Source: Rhizobium leguminosarum (GTDB taxonomy: Bacteria > Pseudomonadota > Alphaproteobacteria > Rhizobiales > Rhizobiaceae). From it: 64,000 nt of DNA. Location of the stretch: assembly GCF_002953715.1 (NCBI RefSeq), contig NZ_CP025017.1:186001-250000 (forward strand), written 5' to 3'. Position 1 is the first letter of the stretch; every line of letters starts with the position of its first letter. The notes beneath the pieces are model-generated. The model saw only the letters and a program-made list of their open reading frames with translations, made no database searches and was not told the DNA's origin. Both the position numbers and the translations under genes were made by a program. Positions 25,266 through 34,265 of this stretch are shown here, piece by piece.

Positions 25266-26042
25266 TCAGTGCAGTCCGAACAGGTTCAGCAACTCTTCGC
25301 GGTGTCGAACGAATTCCGGTGCGCTGCGGTCGCGAGGACGGGGCAGATCGATTTCGATCAGACGCGGCTCGCCGCCCTTTTCCCGTGGGAGGATGAGGAT
25401 TCGGTCGGCCAGGTAGATCGCCTCCTCGAGATCATGGGTGACGAGGATGGTCGTCACATCCTCATCGCGCCAGATCCGTGCGAGTTCCTGCTGCATGCCG
25501 ATCTTGGTCATCGCGTCGAGCGCGCCGAGCGGTTCGTCGAGCAGCAGGATCTCGGGCTGGACGGCCAGAGCCCTGGCGATGCCGACGCGCTGGGCCATGC
25601 CGCCGGAGAGCTGCCGGGGATAGGCAGCCTCGAACTGCTGCAGGCCGACGAGCTTGACATAGTGGCGCGCCCGTCCCCTCGCCTGCTCACGCGACAGGCC
25701 GCTAGTTTCTAGCCCGAAGGAGACATTGTCGAGCACGGTCAGCCAGGGCAGAAGGCGCGGTTCCTGAAAGATGACGGCGCGCTCTGCGCCGACGCCTCGC
25801 ACCGCCTTGCCATCGACGAGAACCTCTCCCGTGTCGGAATCCTCAAGACCTGCCAGAACTCTGAGCAGGGTCGTCTTGCCCGAGCCGCTGGCGCCGACGA
25901 TGGCGAGGCTTTCGCCGGAACGGACGTGGAGGTTGATATCCCTGAGAACCTGCAGAGGTGTCCCATTCAACCTGTAGGATTTGGAGAGGTGACGGATCGT
26001 CACCTCTCCGCGGCGCGTGTCCTCAGCGATGCTCATCATCAT
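25266..26042 (-). CDS. Sulfonate/nitrate-type ABC transporter ATP-binding protein
   Basis: A 258-residue single-domain ATPase. Walker A is GASGSGKTT, the signature LSGGMAQRVGIARAL and Walker B LLLDEPLGALDAM, with H-loop VTHDLEEA. It is the last gene of the second sulfonate-type operon, 3 nt after the binding-protein gene. Two further ATG codons within the first four residues leave the exact start uncertain. Confidence 0.9.
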   Translation of the reverse strand: MMMSIAEDTRRGEVTIRHLSKSYRLNGTPLQVLRDINLHVRSGESLAIVGASGSGKTTLLRVLAGLEDSDTGEVLVDGKAVRGVGAERAVIFQEPRLLPWLTVLDNVSFGLETSGLSREQARGRARHYVKLVGLQQFEAAYPRQLSGGMAQRVGIARALAVQPEILLLDEPLGALDAMTKIGMQQELARIWRDEDVTTILVTHDLEEAIYLADRILILPREKGGEPRLIEIDLPRPRDRSAPEFVRHREELLNLFGLH

Positions 26043-26045
26043 TCC

Positions 26046-27029
26046 TCAGTTGCTTGCCGGCTTGGCGTCGACGGTCAAGAGGATGTCCTTGGCGGCCAGT
26101 TGGCCTTGCTTCAGCTTGCCTTCGCGAACCAGGACGTCGATCCAGAACTGGATGTCGTGCTCGACCGGCAGACCGCCGGCCCGCACGCCATAGCCGCGGA
26201 AGTATTGCGCGATATCAGCGTTCTCGCCGCGCTCAGTGAGGGCCTTGGCCAGGATCTTCTTGGTTTCCTCAGGATGTTCGCGGGCATAGTCGAGGGCACG
26301 GGCCGACTGCTCGACGAAAATCTTCGAGGCCTCCGGATGCTGACGAATGAAATCGCGGCGCAGTACCACGAAGCCCCCGGCAATGTCTCCAAGCACGTCG
26401 GTATCGTCAAAAATTGCACGTAGACCGCCACTCTTGAGGGCCGCACCTTCGAAGGTCGTCTGCCAGTAGCCGAAGGCGGCAATATCGACCTGCTTGGAGC
26501 GCAGCACCTGCTCGAGCTGCGGCCCGGGAACGACAAGCTGATTGGCTGCGTCCGCCGGCAGGCCGACGGAATGCAGGGCTTCGCGGATGGTATAGTCGAG
26601 ATGCGCGCCGAGCGTATTGACCGCGATGCTCTTGCCGGCAATGTCCTTGATACTCTTGATCGGGCTGTCTTCCAGCACGTAGAAGGTCGACTGCACCTCG
26701 TTATTGATGCCGTTCGAGGGATAGGCGGCGACGAAATCATTGCCGCCGATGATCGAATTCAGGACGGCGGAAGTTGCGGCGCTGCCGATCTCGACATCAC
26801 CCGATGCCAGGGCGATCAGGGAGGCCGGGCCGCCCTGGGCGTAGCCGACATTTTCGAGCGTGATGCCCGTTCCGTCGAAATAGCCGAGTTCGGCGGCGAG
26901 TTCATGGGCGGCAAGACCACCCTGGCTGGCGAGATAGCGCAGCTTCACCGTATCGGCGGCCGCGGCGGGTGAGGTTAGGCCGAGAGCGATCACTGCCGGC
27001 AGGAGAAGGTGGCGGGGGTGGAATGTCAT
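26046..27029 (-). CDS. Sulfonate-type ABC transporter substrate-binding protein
   Basis: A periplasmic receptor of 327 residues with signal peptide MTFHPRHLLLPAVIALGLTS and cleavage near AAAA-DTV. NMT1/SsuA-family features are LRYLASQGGLAAHELAAELGYFDG near the start, the SGDVEIGSAATSAVLNSI segment, and IAGKSIAVNTLGAHLDY. The ATG at 27029 is preceded by AAAGG; a longer upstream frame has no signal sequence. It pairs with the permease at 27070 and the ATPase at 25266. Confidence 0.87.
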   Translation of the reverse strand: MTFHPRHLLLPAVIALGLTSPAAAADTVKLRYLASQGGLAAHELAAELGYFDGTGITLENVGYAQGGPASLIALASGDVEIGSAATSAVLNSIIGGNDFVAAYPSNGINNEVQSTFYVLEDSPIKSIKDIAGKSIAVNTLGAHLDYTIREALHSVGLPADAANQLVVPGPQLEQVLRSKQVDIAAFGYWQTTFEGAALKSGGLRAIFDDTDVLGDIAGGFVVLRRDFIRQHPEASKIFVEQSARALDYAREHPEETKKILAKALTERGENADIAQYFRGYGVRAGGLPVEHDIQFWIDVLVREGKLKQGQLAAKDILLTVDAKPASN

Positions 27030-27069
27030 GTGGTGGGACCTTTCGGAAGAGTAAAATCGGGAAAGCAGT

Positions 27070-27921
27070 TCAGCGGCTCGGCTGAGACCAGCGGCAGAGA
27101 CGGCGCTGCAGCAAAACGAGCAAGGCATTGGCGGCAAGCCCGAGGAGGGCGAGGAGAAGGATCGCCGCAAACATCAGCGGGATCTGGAAATTGTACTGTG
27201 CGTTCATCACCTGGAAGCCGATGCCCTTGTTGGCGCCGATCATCTCGGCGGCAATCAGCAGCAGAAGCGCAGTCGTCGCCGAAAGACGCAGGCCGACGAA
27301 GATCGCCGGTACCGACGCCGGCAGGATGACGCGGCGGAAGATGGTCAGCGGTCCGGCGCCATAGGTCCGCGCCATCTCGATGAGCTTCTTGTCCACTTCC
27401 TTGACGCCGCCGATCGTGGCGAGCAGCACCGGAAACAGTGTCGCCCAGAAGATCACGAAGATCTTCGATGTCTCGCCGAGGCCAAGCAGCAGGATGAAGA
27501 CCGGGTAGAGCGCCAGCGCCGAGGTCTGGCGGAAGAGCTGCAGGATCGGATCGAGCGCCTGTTCGACCGCACGAACCTGGCCCATGAACAGCCCAAGCGG
27601 AATGCCGATCACCACGGCAAAGGCGAAGGCAGTTCCGGATCGCTGCAGGCTGATGGCGATATCATCGAGCAGCGCGCCGTTGGCCAGATTGGTCCAAAGA
27701 GCGGACAGGATCACGTCCAGGGGCGGGAAGATAGCGGGATTGACCCAGCCCCTGGTGCTCGAAACCTGCCAGAACACGAGGAAGCCGATGAGAAGGCCGT
27801 AGCGCGGCAAAAGCGATGCGAGCACGCCGCGCACATGGGAGGCGAGAGTGGAAATATTGCTTTCGCTGCTCTTCAGGCGGCCGAAGCTTCTCGGAAGAGT
27901 CTGGTTGATCTCATAAGACAT
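27070..27921 (-). CDS. Sulfonate-type ABC transporter permease
   Basis: A permease of 283 residues, BPD_transp_1 family, with about six membrane helices. The EAA loop region is LIEMARTYGAGPLTIFRRVILPASVPAIFVG. The start at 27921 has GAGGAG ahead of it; the longer frame runs into the upstream monooxygenase gene and is not family-like. It lies 10 nt after the monooxygenase gene. Confidence 0.88.
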   Translation of the reverse strand: MSYEINQTLPRSFGRLKSSESNISTLASHVRGVLASLLPRYGLLIGFLVFWQVSSTRGWVNPAIFPPLDVILSALWTNLANGALLDDIAISLQRSGTAFAFAVVIGIPLGLFMGQVRAVEQALDPILQLFRQTSALALYPVFILLLGLGETSKIFVIFWATLFPVLLATIGGVKEVDKKLIEMARTYGAGPLTIFRRVILPASVPAIFVGLRLSATTALLLLIAAEMIGANKGIGFQVMNAQYNFQIPLMFAAILLLALLGLAANALLVLLQRRLCRWSQPSR

Positions 27922-27931
27922 GGACCGCTCC

Positions 27932-29284
27932 TCACTCTGCTGCCTGGAGAGCTGCACGTCTTGCAGCCAACCGATTGATGGGGAAAGGCAGGCCGAGGTT
28001 TTCGCGAAGCGTCTTGCCCTCATAAGCCGTGCGGAACAGGCCGCGGCGCTGCAGTTCCGGGATGACCAGATCGACGAAGTCGTCGAGCGCCGTCGGCAGC
28101 CAGGGCGGCAGAATGTTGAAGCCGTCGGCGGCTTCGTTCTCGAACCATTTCTGCAGCGTATCGGCGATCTGTTCGGGTGTTCCGACAATGGTGTAGTGAC
28201 CGCGGGCGGAGGCGATCCACTGATAAAGCTGGCGAATGGTGAAGTTGTTTTCATCGGCGATCTGGCGGATGAGGGCCTGGCGGCTCTTCATGCCTTCCGT
28301 CGGCGGCGCAGGCGGAAGAGGCCCGTCGAGGTCATAACCGTGCAGATCGAGCGTGCCGCCGGTCAGGCCATTGAGCAGGCCGATCCCGTCTTCTTCGACG
28401 ATGAGCGAGGTCAGACGGTCGTATTTCTCGCGCGCCTCCGCCTCTGTCCTGCCGACGAAAGCGGATACGCCGGGCATGACGAGGATGTGATCGGGGTTTC
28501 GGCCGAGACCACGGGCGCGTGCCTTGATATCCCGGTAGAACTCCTGGGCGGTTTCGATATGCTGATGGGCGGTGAAGATGACCTCGGCCGTTGCTGCGGC
28601 AAGCCCGCGTCCGTCGTCGGATTGGCCGGCCTGGACGATGACGGGATGCCCCTGCGGCGATCGCGACACGTTGAGCGGACCGCGCACGTTGAAGTGCTCG
28701 CCGCGGTGGTCGGTGTCGTGCAGCTTCGACGGGTCGAAGAAGACGCCGGAGTCCTTGTCCCGGATGAATGCGTCGTCTTCGAAGCTTTCCCAGAGTTTGC
28801 GGACAACGTCGACATGCTCGGCAGCGCGGCGATATCGGTCTGCATGCGGAAGCTGGGTATCGCGGTTGAAGTTCTGCGCCGTCAGGTCGCCCGTGGTGGT
28901 CACGACATTCCAGCCGGCGCGGCCCTCCGAGATCAGATCCAGCGAGGCGAATTTGCGGGCGGTGGTGTAAGGCTCCTCGTAGGTGGTCGAAGACGTGGCG
29001 ATAAAGCCGAGATGGGTGGTGAAAGGCGCAAGAGCGGAGAACAGCGTCACGGGTTCGAAGCCGGCGACGCGGGCGTTCCCACCTTCGCGTGCTCCGCCGA
29101 AACCGACAGCCAGTCCGTCGGCCAGGAAATAGGCATCGAAGAGCCCGCGCTCTGCCGTCAAAGCGAGACGTTTGTGAAACTCGAAACTGGTCGCGCCGTC
29201 GGCCGGCTGGTCGGGATGCCGCCATGAGGCAACATGCTGTCCGCCGCCGGGAAGAAATGCCCCAAGTCTGATTTTCCGTGTCAT
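27932..29284 (-). CDS. FMN-dependent monooxygenase of the NtaA/SnaA/DszA family
   Basis: A 450-residue luciferase-like monooxygenase and clear paralogue of the gene at 8781: both share SLD-IS-GRA-WNVVTT, the YRRAAEHVDVVRKLWESFEDDAFIRDKDSG region and the C-terminal RTAYEGKTLRENLGLP block. It probably oxidises the organosulfur compound brought in by the adjacent transporter, using FMNH2 made elsewhere. It heads its operon, with GAGAGGAC upstream of the ATG and the 17-bp motif 87 bp before the start. Confidence 0.88.
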   Translation of the reverse strand: MTRKIRLGAFLPGGGQHVASWRHPDQPADGATSFEFHKRLALTAERGLFDAYFLADGLAVGFGGAREGGNARVAGFEPVTLFSALAPFTTHLGFIATSSTTYEEPYTTARKFASLDLISEGRAGWNVVTTTGDLTAQNFNRDTQLPHADRYRRAAEHVDVVRKLWESFEDDAFIRDKDSGVFFDPSKLHDTDHRGEHFNVRGPLNVSRSPQGHPVIVQAGQSDDGRGLAAATAEVIFTAHQHIETAQEFYRDIKARARGLGRNPDHILVMPGVSAFVGRTEAEAREKYDRLTSLIVEEDGIGLLNGLTGGTLDLHGYDLDGPLPPAPPTEGMKSRQALIRQIADENNFTIRQLYQWIASARGHYTIVGTPEQIADTLQKWFENEAADGFNILPPWLPTALDDFVDLVIPELQRRGLFRTAYEGKTLRENLGLPFPINRLAARRAALQAAE

Positions 29285-29695
29285 TTGGTGTCCTCTCCGT
29301 TTGCCGTCAACAGCTCGGCCTTCCCCAAGGCCAAGTATAAAATTGGCTGTTGGACTGCTAAAATACGTTCTCTATTAATTTTATAGAGAAACTTAATTTC
29401 ATAGTTTCGGAGGAAGAGTGAATAGATTTCCCGGATTGGCGTAAAATCGGAAATCAACGATCGGGGCGGCTACTTCGGGATATGCGAGCGCGGGCCGGCA
29501 AGCGGGATCTGCAGGCGTGGCGAAGAGCCCGGCTGAGACGACAATAGGGATTGGTCTCCTTAGTGTCCTAGGCTCGCCGCAGCACCGCCGGAGCGAGCAT
29601 GAGCCGATTTGACGAGCATGCAACGGAATGCCGGCTTACGCACAAGCGTCCGTGCCATCGGACATCAATGCCTTGATGTGCTCAGGGCATCAGCC
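29285..29695. other. Intergenic region upstream of sulfonate operon 2
   Basis: These 411 bases hold the AT-rich promoter region of the operon with the 17-bp inverted repeat at 29371-29387. The rest, up to the end of the iclR gene, shows no recognisable gene; a 74-codon minus-strand frame at 29399-29623 was considered and not accepted. Confidence 0.55.
29371..29387 (-). promoter_or_regulatory. 17-bp inverted-repeat motif upstream of sulfonate operon 2
   Basis: On the minus strand it reads TCTATAAAATTAATAGA, matching the motif of sulfonate operon 1 at 13 of 17 positions. It sits inside a longer 8-bp-arm inverted repeat (TTCTCTAT/ATAGAGAA, 29368-29390). Confidence 0.6.
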
Positions 29696-30475
29696 TCATT
29701 TTGGCCGGGTCGGGGCATGGTCGAGGCCGGCGGCGGCCTTCTTCAGGCAGTCGAGGTAGCGGTCGCGGTTGGCGATGCCATCGTCGCGCGGTGTGACGAG
29801 GCAGAGCGTTGCGGCTGCATGACCTTCCTCGCCCCGCACCGGTACGGCAAAACAGTGGGTGAAGCTGTCGACGATGCTGTTGAAGGTGAAAAGACCTTCA
29901 CGCTCGGCTTGGCGTACCTCGGCGATGAAGGTTTGCGGCTCGAGCCATTCGCCGTTCGGCAGGCGAAAATCCTGCGGCGGAATGAAGTTCAGGATGTCCT
30001 GATCCGACAGATGCGCGACGAGCAGGCGGCCCGACGCCGTCCACGGGATCGGCACCGATTGCCCGACATCCGTCGAAATGCGGAAGGGGCGCGCGCCTTC
30101 GCGCATGCGGACGACCGTGTATCTGTTTCCATCCAGCATGCAGAACTGCGCCGTTTCCCGCGTCTCGCCGGCAAGCTGTTCCAGCGCCGCCTCGCATTCG
30201 CGGGTGAAGTCGAAATGGTTCTCATAGGCTGCGCCGAGGAAATACAGCTTGCGGCCGAGATAGACACGCCCCTCGCCGCCGGTGAATTCCAGAATGCCGT
30301 TCTGCAGCAGCAGGTTGACGAGCTCGTAGACCGACGAGCGCGGTGCGCCGATCTGTGCGGCGATTTCGTTCGGCTTCAGGGCCTGCCGCTTCTGGCGCAG
30401 GAAATCGAGGATCTCGAAGGCGCGGTCGAGCCCTCGGGCGCGCTTGCCGGCTGCTTCGTCCTGAACTGCATCCAT
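29696..30475 (-). CDS. IclR-family transcriptional regulator
   Basis: A regulator of 259 residues. An N-terminal winged helix-turn-helix (ALKPNEIAAQIGAPRSSVYELVNLLLQNGILEF) is followed by the IclR effector domain (from about residue 85 to the end, including TASGRLLVAHLSDQDILNFI). The ATG at 30475 is preferred; the upstream frame lacks family similarity. It is divergent from the ABC operon starting at 30695, with an operator-like 18-bp repeat in between. Confidence 0.88.
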   Translation of the reverse strand: MDAVQDEAAGKRARGLDRAFEILDFLRQKRQALKPNEIAAQIGAPRSSVYELVNLLLQNGILEFTGGEGRVYLGRKLYFLGAAYENHFDFTRECEAALEQLAGETRETAQFCMLDGNRYTVVRMREGARPFRISTDVGQSVPIPWTASGRLLVAHLSDQDILNFIPPQDFRLPNGEWLEPQTFIAEVRQAEREGLFTFNSIVDSFTHCFAVPVRGEEGHAAATLCLVTPRDDGIANRDRYLDCLKKAAAGLDHAPTRPK

Positions 30476-30629
30476 TGCTGTCGATCCCTTTTTTGCCCGG
30501 CCAAGCTTTTCAAGCCGTCTGCCGCATCTGTCAATCGATCCCGTCATTCCCAGCGAATGAAATTTTTGCACCCCTCTTGCGAGGTAAAAAAATCGGCATA
30601 AGATCGCCTCGTCCGGTATATAGATCACA

Positions 30630-30647
30630 TGTACATTATATTGGACA
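30630..30647. promoter_or_regulatory. Candidate IclR operator upstream of the ABC operon
   Basis: TGTACATTATATTGGACA is a TGTNCA-N6-TGGACA imperfect inverted repeat, 47 bp before the binding-protein start. The same geometry is found at 40182-40199, in front of the unknown gene at 38978-40162. Confidence 0.5.
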
Positions 30648-30694
30648 TAGATGGCAAGCGGTCAACGCTGCCGCACACAAAAAAGGGGATCGAC

Positions 30695-31768
30695 ATGAAG
30701 AATTTTGAAAACGGCATTTCCGCTTCGCTGCGCCGCCGCCTTCTTGCGGGTGCTGCCGCCGCTGCGGCACTCCTCGTCTTTTCGGCCGGCACAGCCTCGG
30801 CCGCCGCCAATTGCATCAAGGGTGACAGAAGGGCGCCCTATACGATCGGCTGGGCGAACATCTACTCGGTGCCGACCTGGATGAAGCAGACCGAAGGCAC
30901 CATCACGGCTGAAGTGGAGGAGCTGAAGAAGGCGGGCCTTGTGAAGGACCTGATGATCACGGACGCGCAGGGCAACGCCCAGACGCAGATCCAGCATATC
31001 CAGTCGATGATCGACGCCAATGTCGATGCCATCGTGGTGATCGCCGGTTCCTCCAACGCGCTCGACCGCGTCATATCAGATGCCTGCGACAAGGGCATCG
31101 CCGTCGTGAATTTCGACAGCCTTGTCAACACCGACAAGGTGACGGCGAAGATCAACACCGATTCCAACGAATGGGGCGCGACCGCTGCCAAGTGGATGGT
31201 CAGCCAGCTCGGCGGCAAGGGCAAGATCATCATCATGAACGGCCCGGCCGGCATTTCGGTGAGCGACGACCGCCGCAAGGGCGCCCAGCCGGTCCTCGAC
31301 GCCAATCCCGGTCTCCAGGTGATCACCGAGACGAACACGGAGTATAACGTCGCCCCGGCACAGGAAGCGATGACCAGCCTGCTCTTCGCCAATCCCGAAA
31401 TCGACGGCGTGCTGTCGCTCGGCGGCGCGCTGTCGGCCGGCTCCGTCCTGGCCTTCGAGCGTCAGGGCCGCGACCAGGTGCCGACAACAGGCGAAAACGC
31501 CAGGCAGTTCCTGGAGCTCTGGAAGGAGAAGGGACTGAAGGGCTGGGCCACCATGCAGCCCAACTGGCTCGGCGCGCTTTCCGTTTACACCGCCGTGCAG
31601 GCGCTGGAAGGCAAGGACGTTCCGGCCTTCGTCAAGGTGCCGCTGCCTGTCATCGACGACAGCACGATCGGCAGCTACCTCGCCCGGGCCGACAAGTTCC
31701 CGGCTGACGGCTATATCTACTCGGACTACGACAAGGCGCTCTTCGACAAGCTGCTTGCCGCCAAGTAA
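30695..31768 (+). CDS. Sugar-type ABC transporter substrate-binding protein (CUT2)
   Basis: A periplasmic receptor of 357 residues with a long signal peptide (MKNFENGISASLRRRLLAG, then an alanine-rich core, ending near ASA-AAN). It belongs to the periplasmic-binding-protein-1-like family, with MIDANVDAIVVIAGSS, a hinge region VVNFDSL, and IIIMNGPAGISVSDDRRKGA. The ATG at 30695 follows AGGGGAT. It heads an operon of about eight genes running to 38963. The ligand cannot be told from sequence; the enzymes downstream suggest an acylated amino compound rather than a simple sugar. Confidence 0.87.
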   Translation: MKNFENGISASLRRRLLAGAAAAAALLVFSAGTASAAANCIKGDRRAPYTIGWANIYSVPTWMKQTEGTITAEVEELKKAGLVKDLMITDAQGNAQTQIQHIQSMIDANVDAIVVIAGSSNALDRVISDACDKGIAVVNFDSLVNTDKVTAKINTDSNEWGATAAKWMVSQLGGKGKIIIMNGPAGISVSDDRRKGAQPVLDANPGLQVITETNTEYNVAPAQEAMTSLLFANPEIDGVLSLGGALSAGSVLAFERQGRDQVPTTGENARQFLELWKEKGLKGWATMQPNWLGALSVYTAVQALEGKDVPAFVKVPLPVIDDSTIGSYLARADKFPADGYIYSDYDKALFDKLLAAK

Positions 31769-31791
31769 TCCCCGCGTTGAGGAAAGCCGTC

Positions 31792-33306
31792 ATGATGGAA
31801 GAAAGACCCCTGCTGGAAGCCCGGCAGGTGTTCAGGGGATTTTTCGGCAATCCCGTTTTGAAGGGCGTCGATATCGCCCTTCTGCCGGGCAGGGTTCACG
31901 CCCTGCTCGGCGAAAACGGCGCCGGCAAGTCCACGCTGATCAACCTCCTGTCCGGCGCTCTCCAGCCGGACGGCGGTTCCATCCTCGTCGACGGCAAGCC
32001 GGTCGAGCGCTTCAGCCCGGCGGCTGCGCGCGGTGCGGGTATTGCCGTCGTTCAGCAGGAACTGAGCCTCACGGCCAGTCTCTCGATTGCCGAAAACATC
32101 GGGCTCGGCGCCTTTCCGCGCCGGTTCGGTCTCATCGATTACAGAGCGCTTCATCGCGGCGTGTCAGACGTCTGCGATATGGTGGGGCTCACCGAGCCGC
32201 TCGACATGCCGGTCGCCGACCTCGCGCTTGGCCGCCGTCAGATGGTGGAGATCGCCAAGGCGCTGTTTCGCAAGCCGCGTGTGCTCATTCTGGACGAGCC
32301 GACCTCATCGCTTTCCGCACATGAAGCCGGCATCCTTGCCCGCCTGATCGAGACGCTGAGAGACCGCGGCACCGCACTTCTCTATATTTCCCACCGCCTC
32401 AACGAGGTGCAGGCGCTCTGCTCGCATGTCACAGTGCTGAAGGACGGCTTGGTCACCGCCGACCAGTCGCTGTCCGGCATCGACGGCGAAGGGCTGGTGC
32501 GCCTGATGGTCGGCCGCGAGACCGGCGACCTGTTCCCGCCGCGCTCCGTCACTGCACCCGGGGCGATGCGCATCAGCGTCGAAGGTTTTTCCGCAGGCAT
32601 GGTGCGTGACATCGGCTTCTCCGCCCGCGCCGGCGAGATCGTCGGCATCGGCGGGCTCGTGGGACAAGGGCAGGAAGACTTGCTGCTTGGCCTTTACGGC
32701 GCGATTCCAGCCTCGGCCGGTCGGGCGGAGGTATCCGGCAAACCCGCCCTGCCCGGCCATGTCGGCGAGGCGAATGCCGCCGGCATCGTTTATGTCCCGG
32801 CCGACCGCAAGCATGAGGGGCTGGTGCTGCCGCACTCCATCGCATCCAATCTCATCCTGCCCTCGCTTGGACGGCTCGCCGGCAAGGGCTTACGCGACCG
32901 ACCGGCGGAAAACGGTCTGGTCGCCGATCTCGCGCGCCGGCTGACGATCAAGGGCGACACGGCCCGCCCGGTGCAGGCGCTTTCCGGCGGCAACCAGCAA
33001 AAGGTGGCGCTCGCCAAATGGCTGCCGCTCGATCCCTCCGTTCTGCTGCTCAACGATCCGACGCGCGGCGTCGACATCGAGACCAAGCGGGAAATCTATC
33101 TCATGCTCCGCGCCTTCGCCGCTGAGGGGCGGCTGGTCATTTTGGCCAGTTCCGATACGCCGGAACTCGTGCATCTCTGCGACCGTGTCGTGGTTCTGCG
33201 CGAGGGGCGCGTCGCTGCGTCGCTGTCGCAGGATGAAATCAGCGAAGGGGCGATCGTCGGCGCGGCCATGGGCATCACCACCACGAAGCAGGGAGAGGCG
33301 GCATGA
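31792..33306 (+). CDS. CUT2 ABC transporter ATP-binding protein (two domains)
   Basis: About 504 residues. The first domain has Walker A GENGAGKST, a degenerate signature (LALGRRQMVEIAKAL) and Walker B LILDEPTSSLS. The second has the usual degenerate P-loop (GGLVGQGQED) and an intact LSGGNQQKVALAKWL. The start at 31792 has GAGGAAAG upstream; a second ATG follows directly. Its 3' end overlaps the first permease by 4 nt. Confidence 0.9.
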   Translation: MMEERPLLEARQVFRGFFGNPVLKGVDIALLPGRVHALLGENGAGKSTLINLLSGALQPDGGSILVDGKPVERFSPAAARGAGIAVVQQELSLTASLSIAENIGLGAFPRRFGLIDYRALHRGVSDVCDMVGLTEPLDMPVADLALGRRQMVEIAKALFRKPRVLILDEPTSSLSAHEAGILARLIETLRDRGTALLYISHRLNEVQALCSHVTVLKDGLVTADQSLSGIDGEGLVRLMVGRETGDLFPPRSVTAPGAMRISVEGFSAGMVRDIGFSARAGEIVGIGGLVGQGQEDLLLGLYGAIPASAGRAEVSGKPALPGHVGEANAAGIVYVPADRKHEGLVLPHSIASNLILPSLGRLAGKGLRDRPAENGLVADLARRLTIKGDTARPVQALSGGNQQKVALAKWLPLDPSVLLLNDPTRGVDIETKREIYLMLRAFAAEGRLVILASSDTPELVHLCDRVVVLREGRVAASLSQDEISEGAIVGAAMGITTTKQGEAA

Positions 33307-34265
33307 GCACGAGGTCGTCATCCCGGCTCTACGGCTCGATCCAGCTCCGCCGCAACCGCGGCCTTGCCGGCCTCTATCTGGTCGTCGCCGCCTTTCTCAT
33401 CCTCTATGCGCTGCTCTTTCCCGGCATCCTTTCGATCGGCGGCTTCTCCAAGTTCACGCAGAACTGGTTCCCGCTCGCGCTCGTCACCATGGCGCAGGCA
33501 CTGCTCATGCTGAACGGCGGCATTACGCTGGCGATCGGCCCGCTCGTCAGTCTTGGAGCGGTGATCGCCGCGACGACGATGGAAGGGGCGCTTGGCGTCC
33601 CGGGAGGCATTCTTGCTGTCTCGCTTGCCGGTCTTTCGATCGGTGCCGTCATCGGCGCCATTGTTACCTATCTGAGGCTGCCTGCAATCATCGTTACGCT
33701 TGCCGGCTCCTTCATCATCGGCGGGGTCGCACTCATTCTGCTGCCGCGGCCGGGTGGGTTCATTCCCGATTGGCTGTCGACGGTGCTGGCCGGCCACACG
33801 CCCGTCGCCTTCCTGCTGCTCATTGTGATCCTGGCGCTCTGGAAGGCCTTTCTTGCAACGCCGCTCGGCCTCGGCATCTACGCGGCCGGCGACAATCCGG
33901 TCGGCGCGTTCCGCTCGGGCGTCCCGGTCGAACGGGTGAAGGTCGCAGCCTTCGCCCTGTCCGGCCTTCTCGCCGCCCTGACCGGTCTCTTCGTCGCCGC
34001 CCAGACCGGCTCGGGTGATCCCGTCATCGGCACGCCCTTCACGCTGAACTCGATCGCCGCTGCCGTGCTCGGCGGCGTGGGTTTCCTCGGCGGCAAGGGC
34101 ACGATGCGCGGCGCGATCTGCGGCAGCCTACTGCTCTCGGTGATGATCAACGTCATGTTCTTCCTGGGCTTTCCGCCGGTCGCCCAATATGTCGCTCAAG
34201 GGTTGATCATCGTTGGCGCAGTCGCCGTTCCGGAACTTCTCGGGCAATGGAGGGCAAGGCGATGA
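33303..34265 (+). CDS. CUT2 ABC transporter permease, first subunit
   Basis: A 320-residue BPD_transp_2-family membrane protein with about nine helices. The segment LPAIIVTLAGSFIIGG and the loop VGAFRSGVPVERVKVAAFALSGL are typical. It overlaps both neighbours by 4 nt (ATGA). A distinct second permease follows, so this importer uses two different membrane subunits, unlike the one at 3088. Confidence 0.88.
   Translation: MSTRSSSRLYGSIQLRRNRGLAGLYLVVAAFLILYALLFPGILSIGGFSKFTQNWFPLALVTMAQALLMLNGGITLAIGPLVSLGAVIAATTMEGALGVPGGILAVSLAGLSIGAVIGAIVTYLRLPAIIVTLAGSFIIGGVALILLPRPGGFIPDWLSTVLAGHTPVAFLLLIVILALWKAFLATPLGLGIYAAGDNPVGAFRSGVPVERVKVAAFALSGLLAALTGLFVAAQTGSGDPVIGTPFTLNSIAAAVLGGVGFLGGKGTMRGAICGSLLLSVMINVMFFLGFPPVAQYVAQGLIIVGAVAVPELLGQWRARR

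Noticed and set aside
29399..29623. 74-codon minus-strand frame between the second sulfonate operon and iclR
   Set aside because: The ending looks slightly protein-like, but there is no ribosome site, no recognised family and no partner gene; a decayed remnant cannot be excluded.
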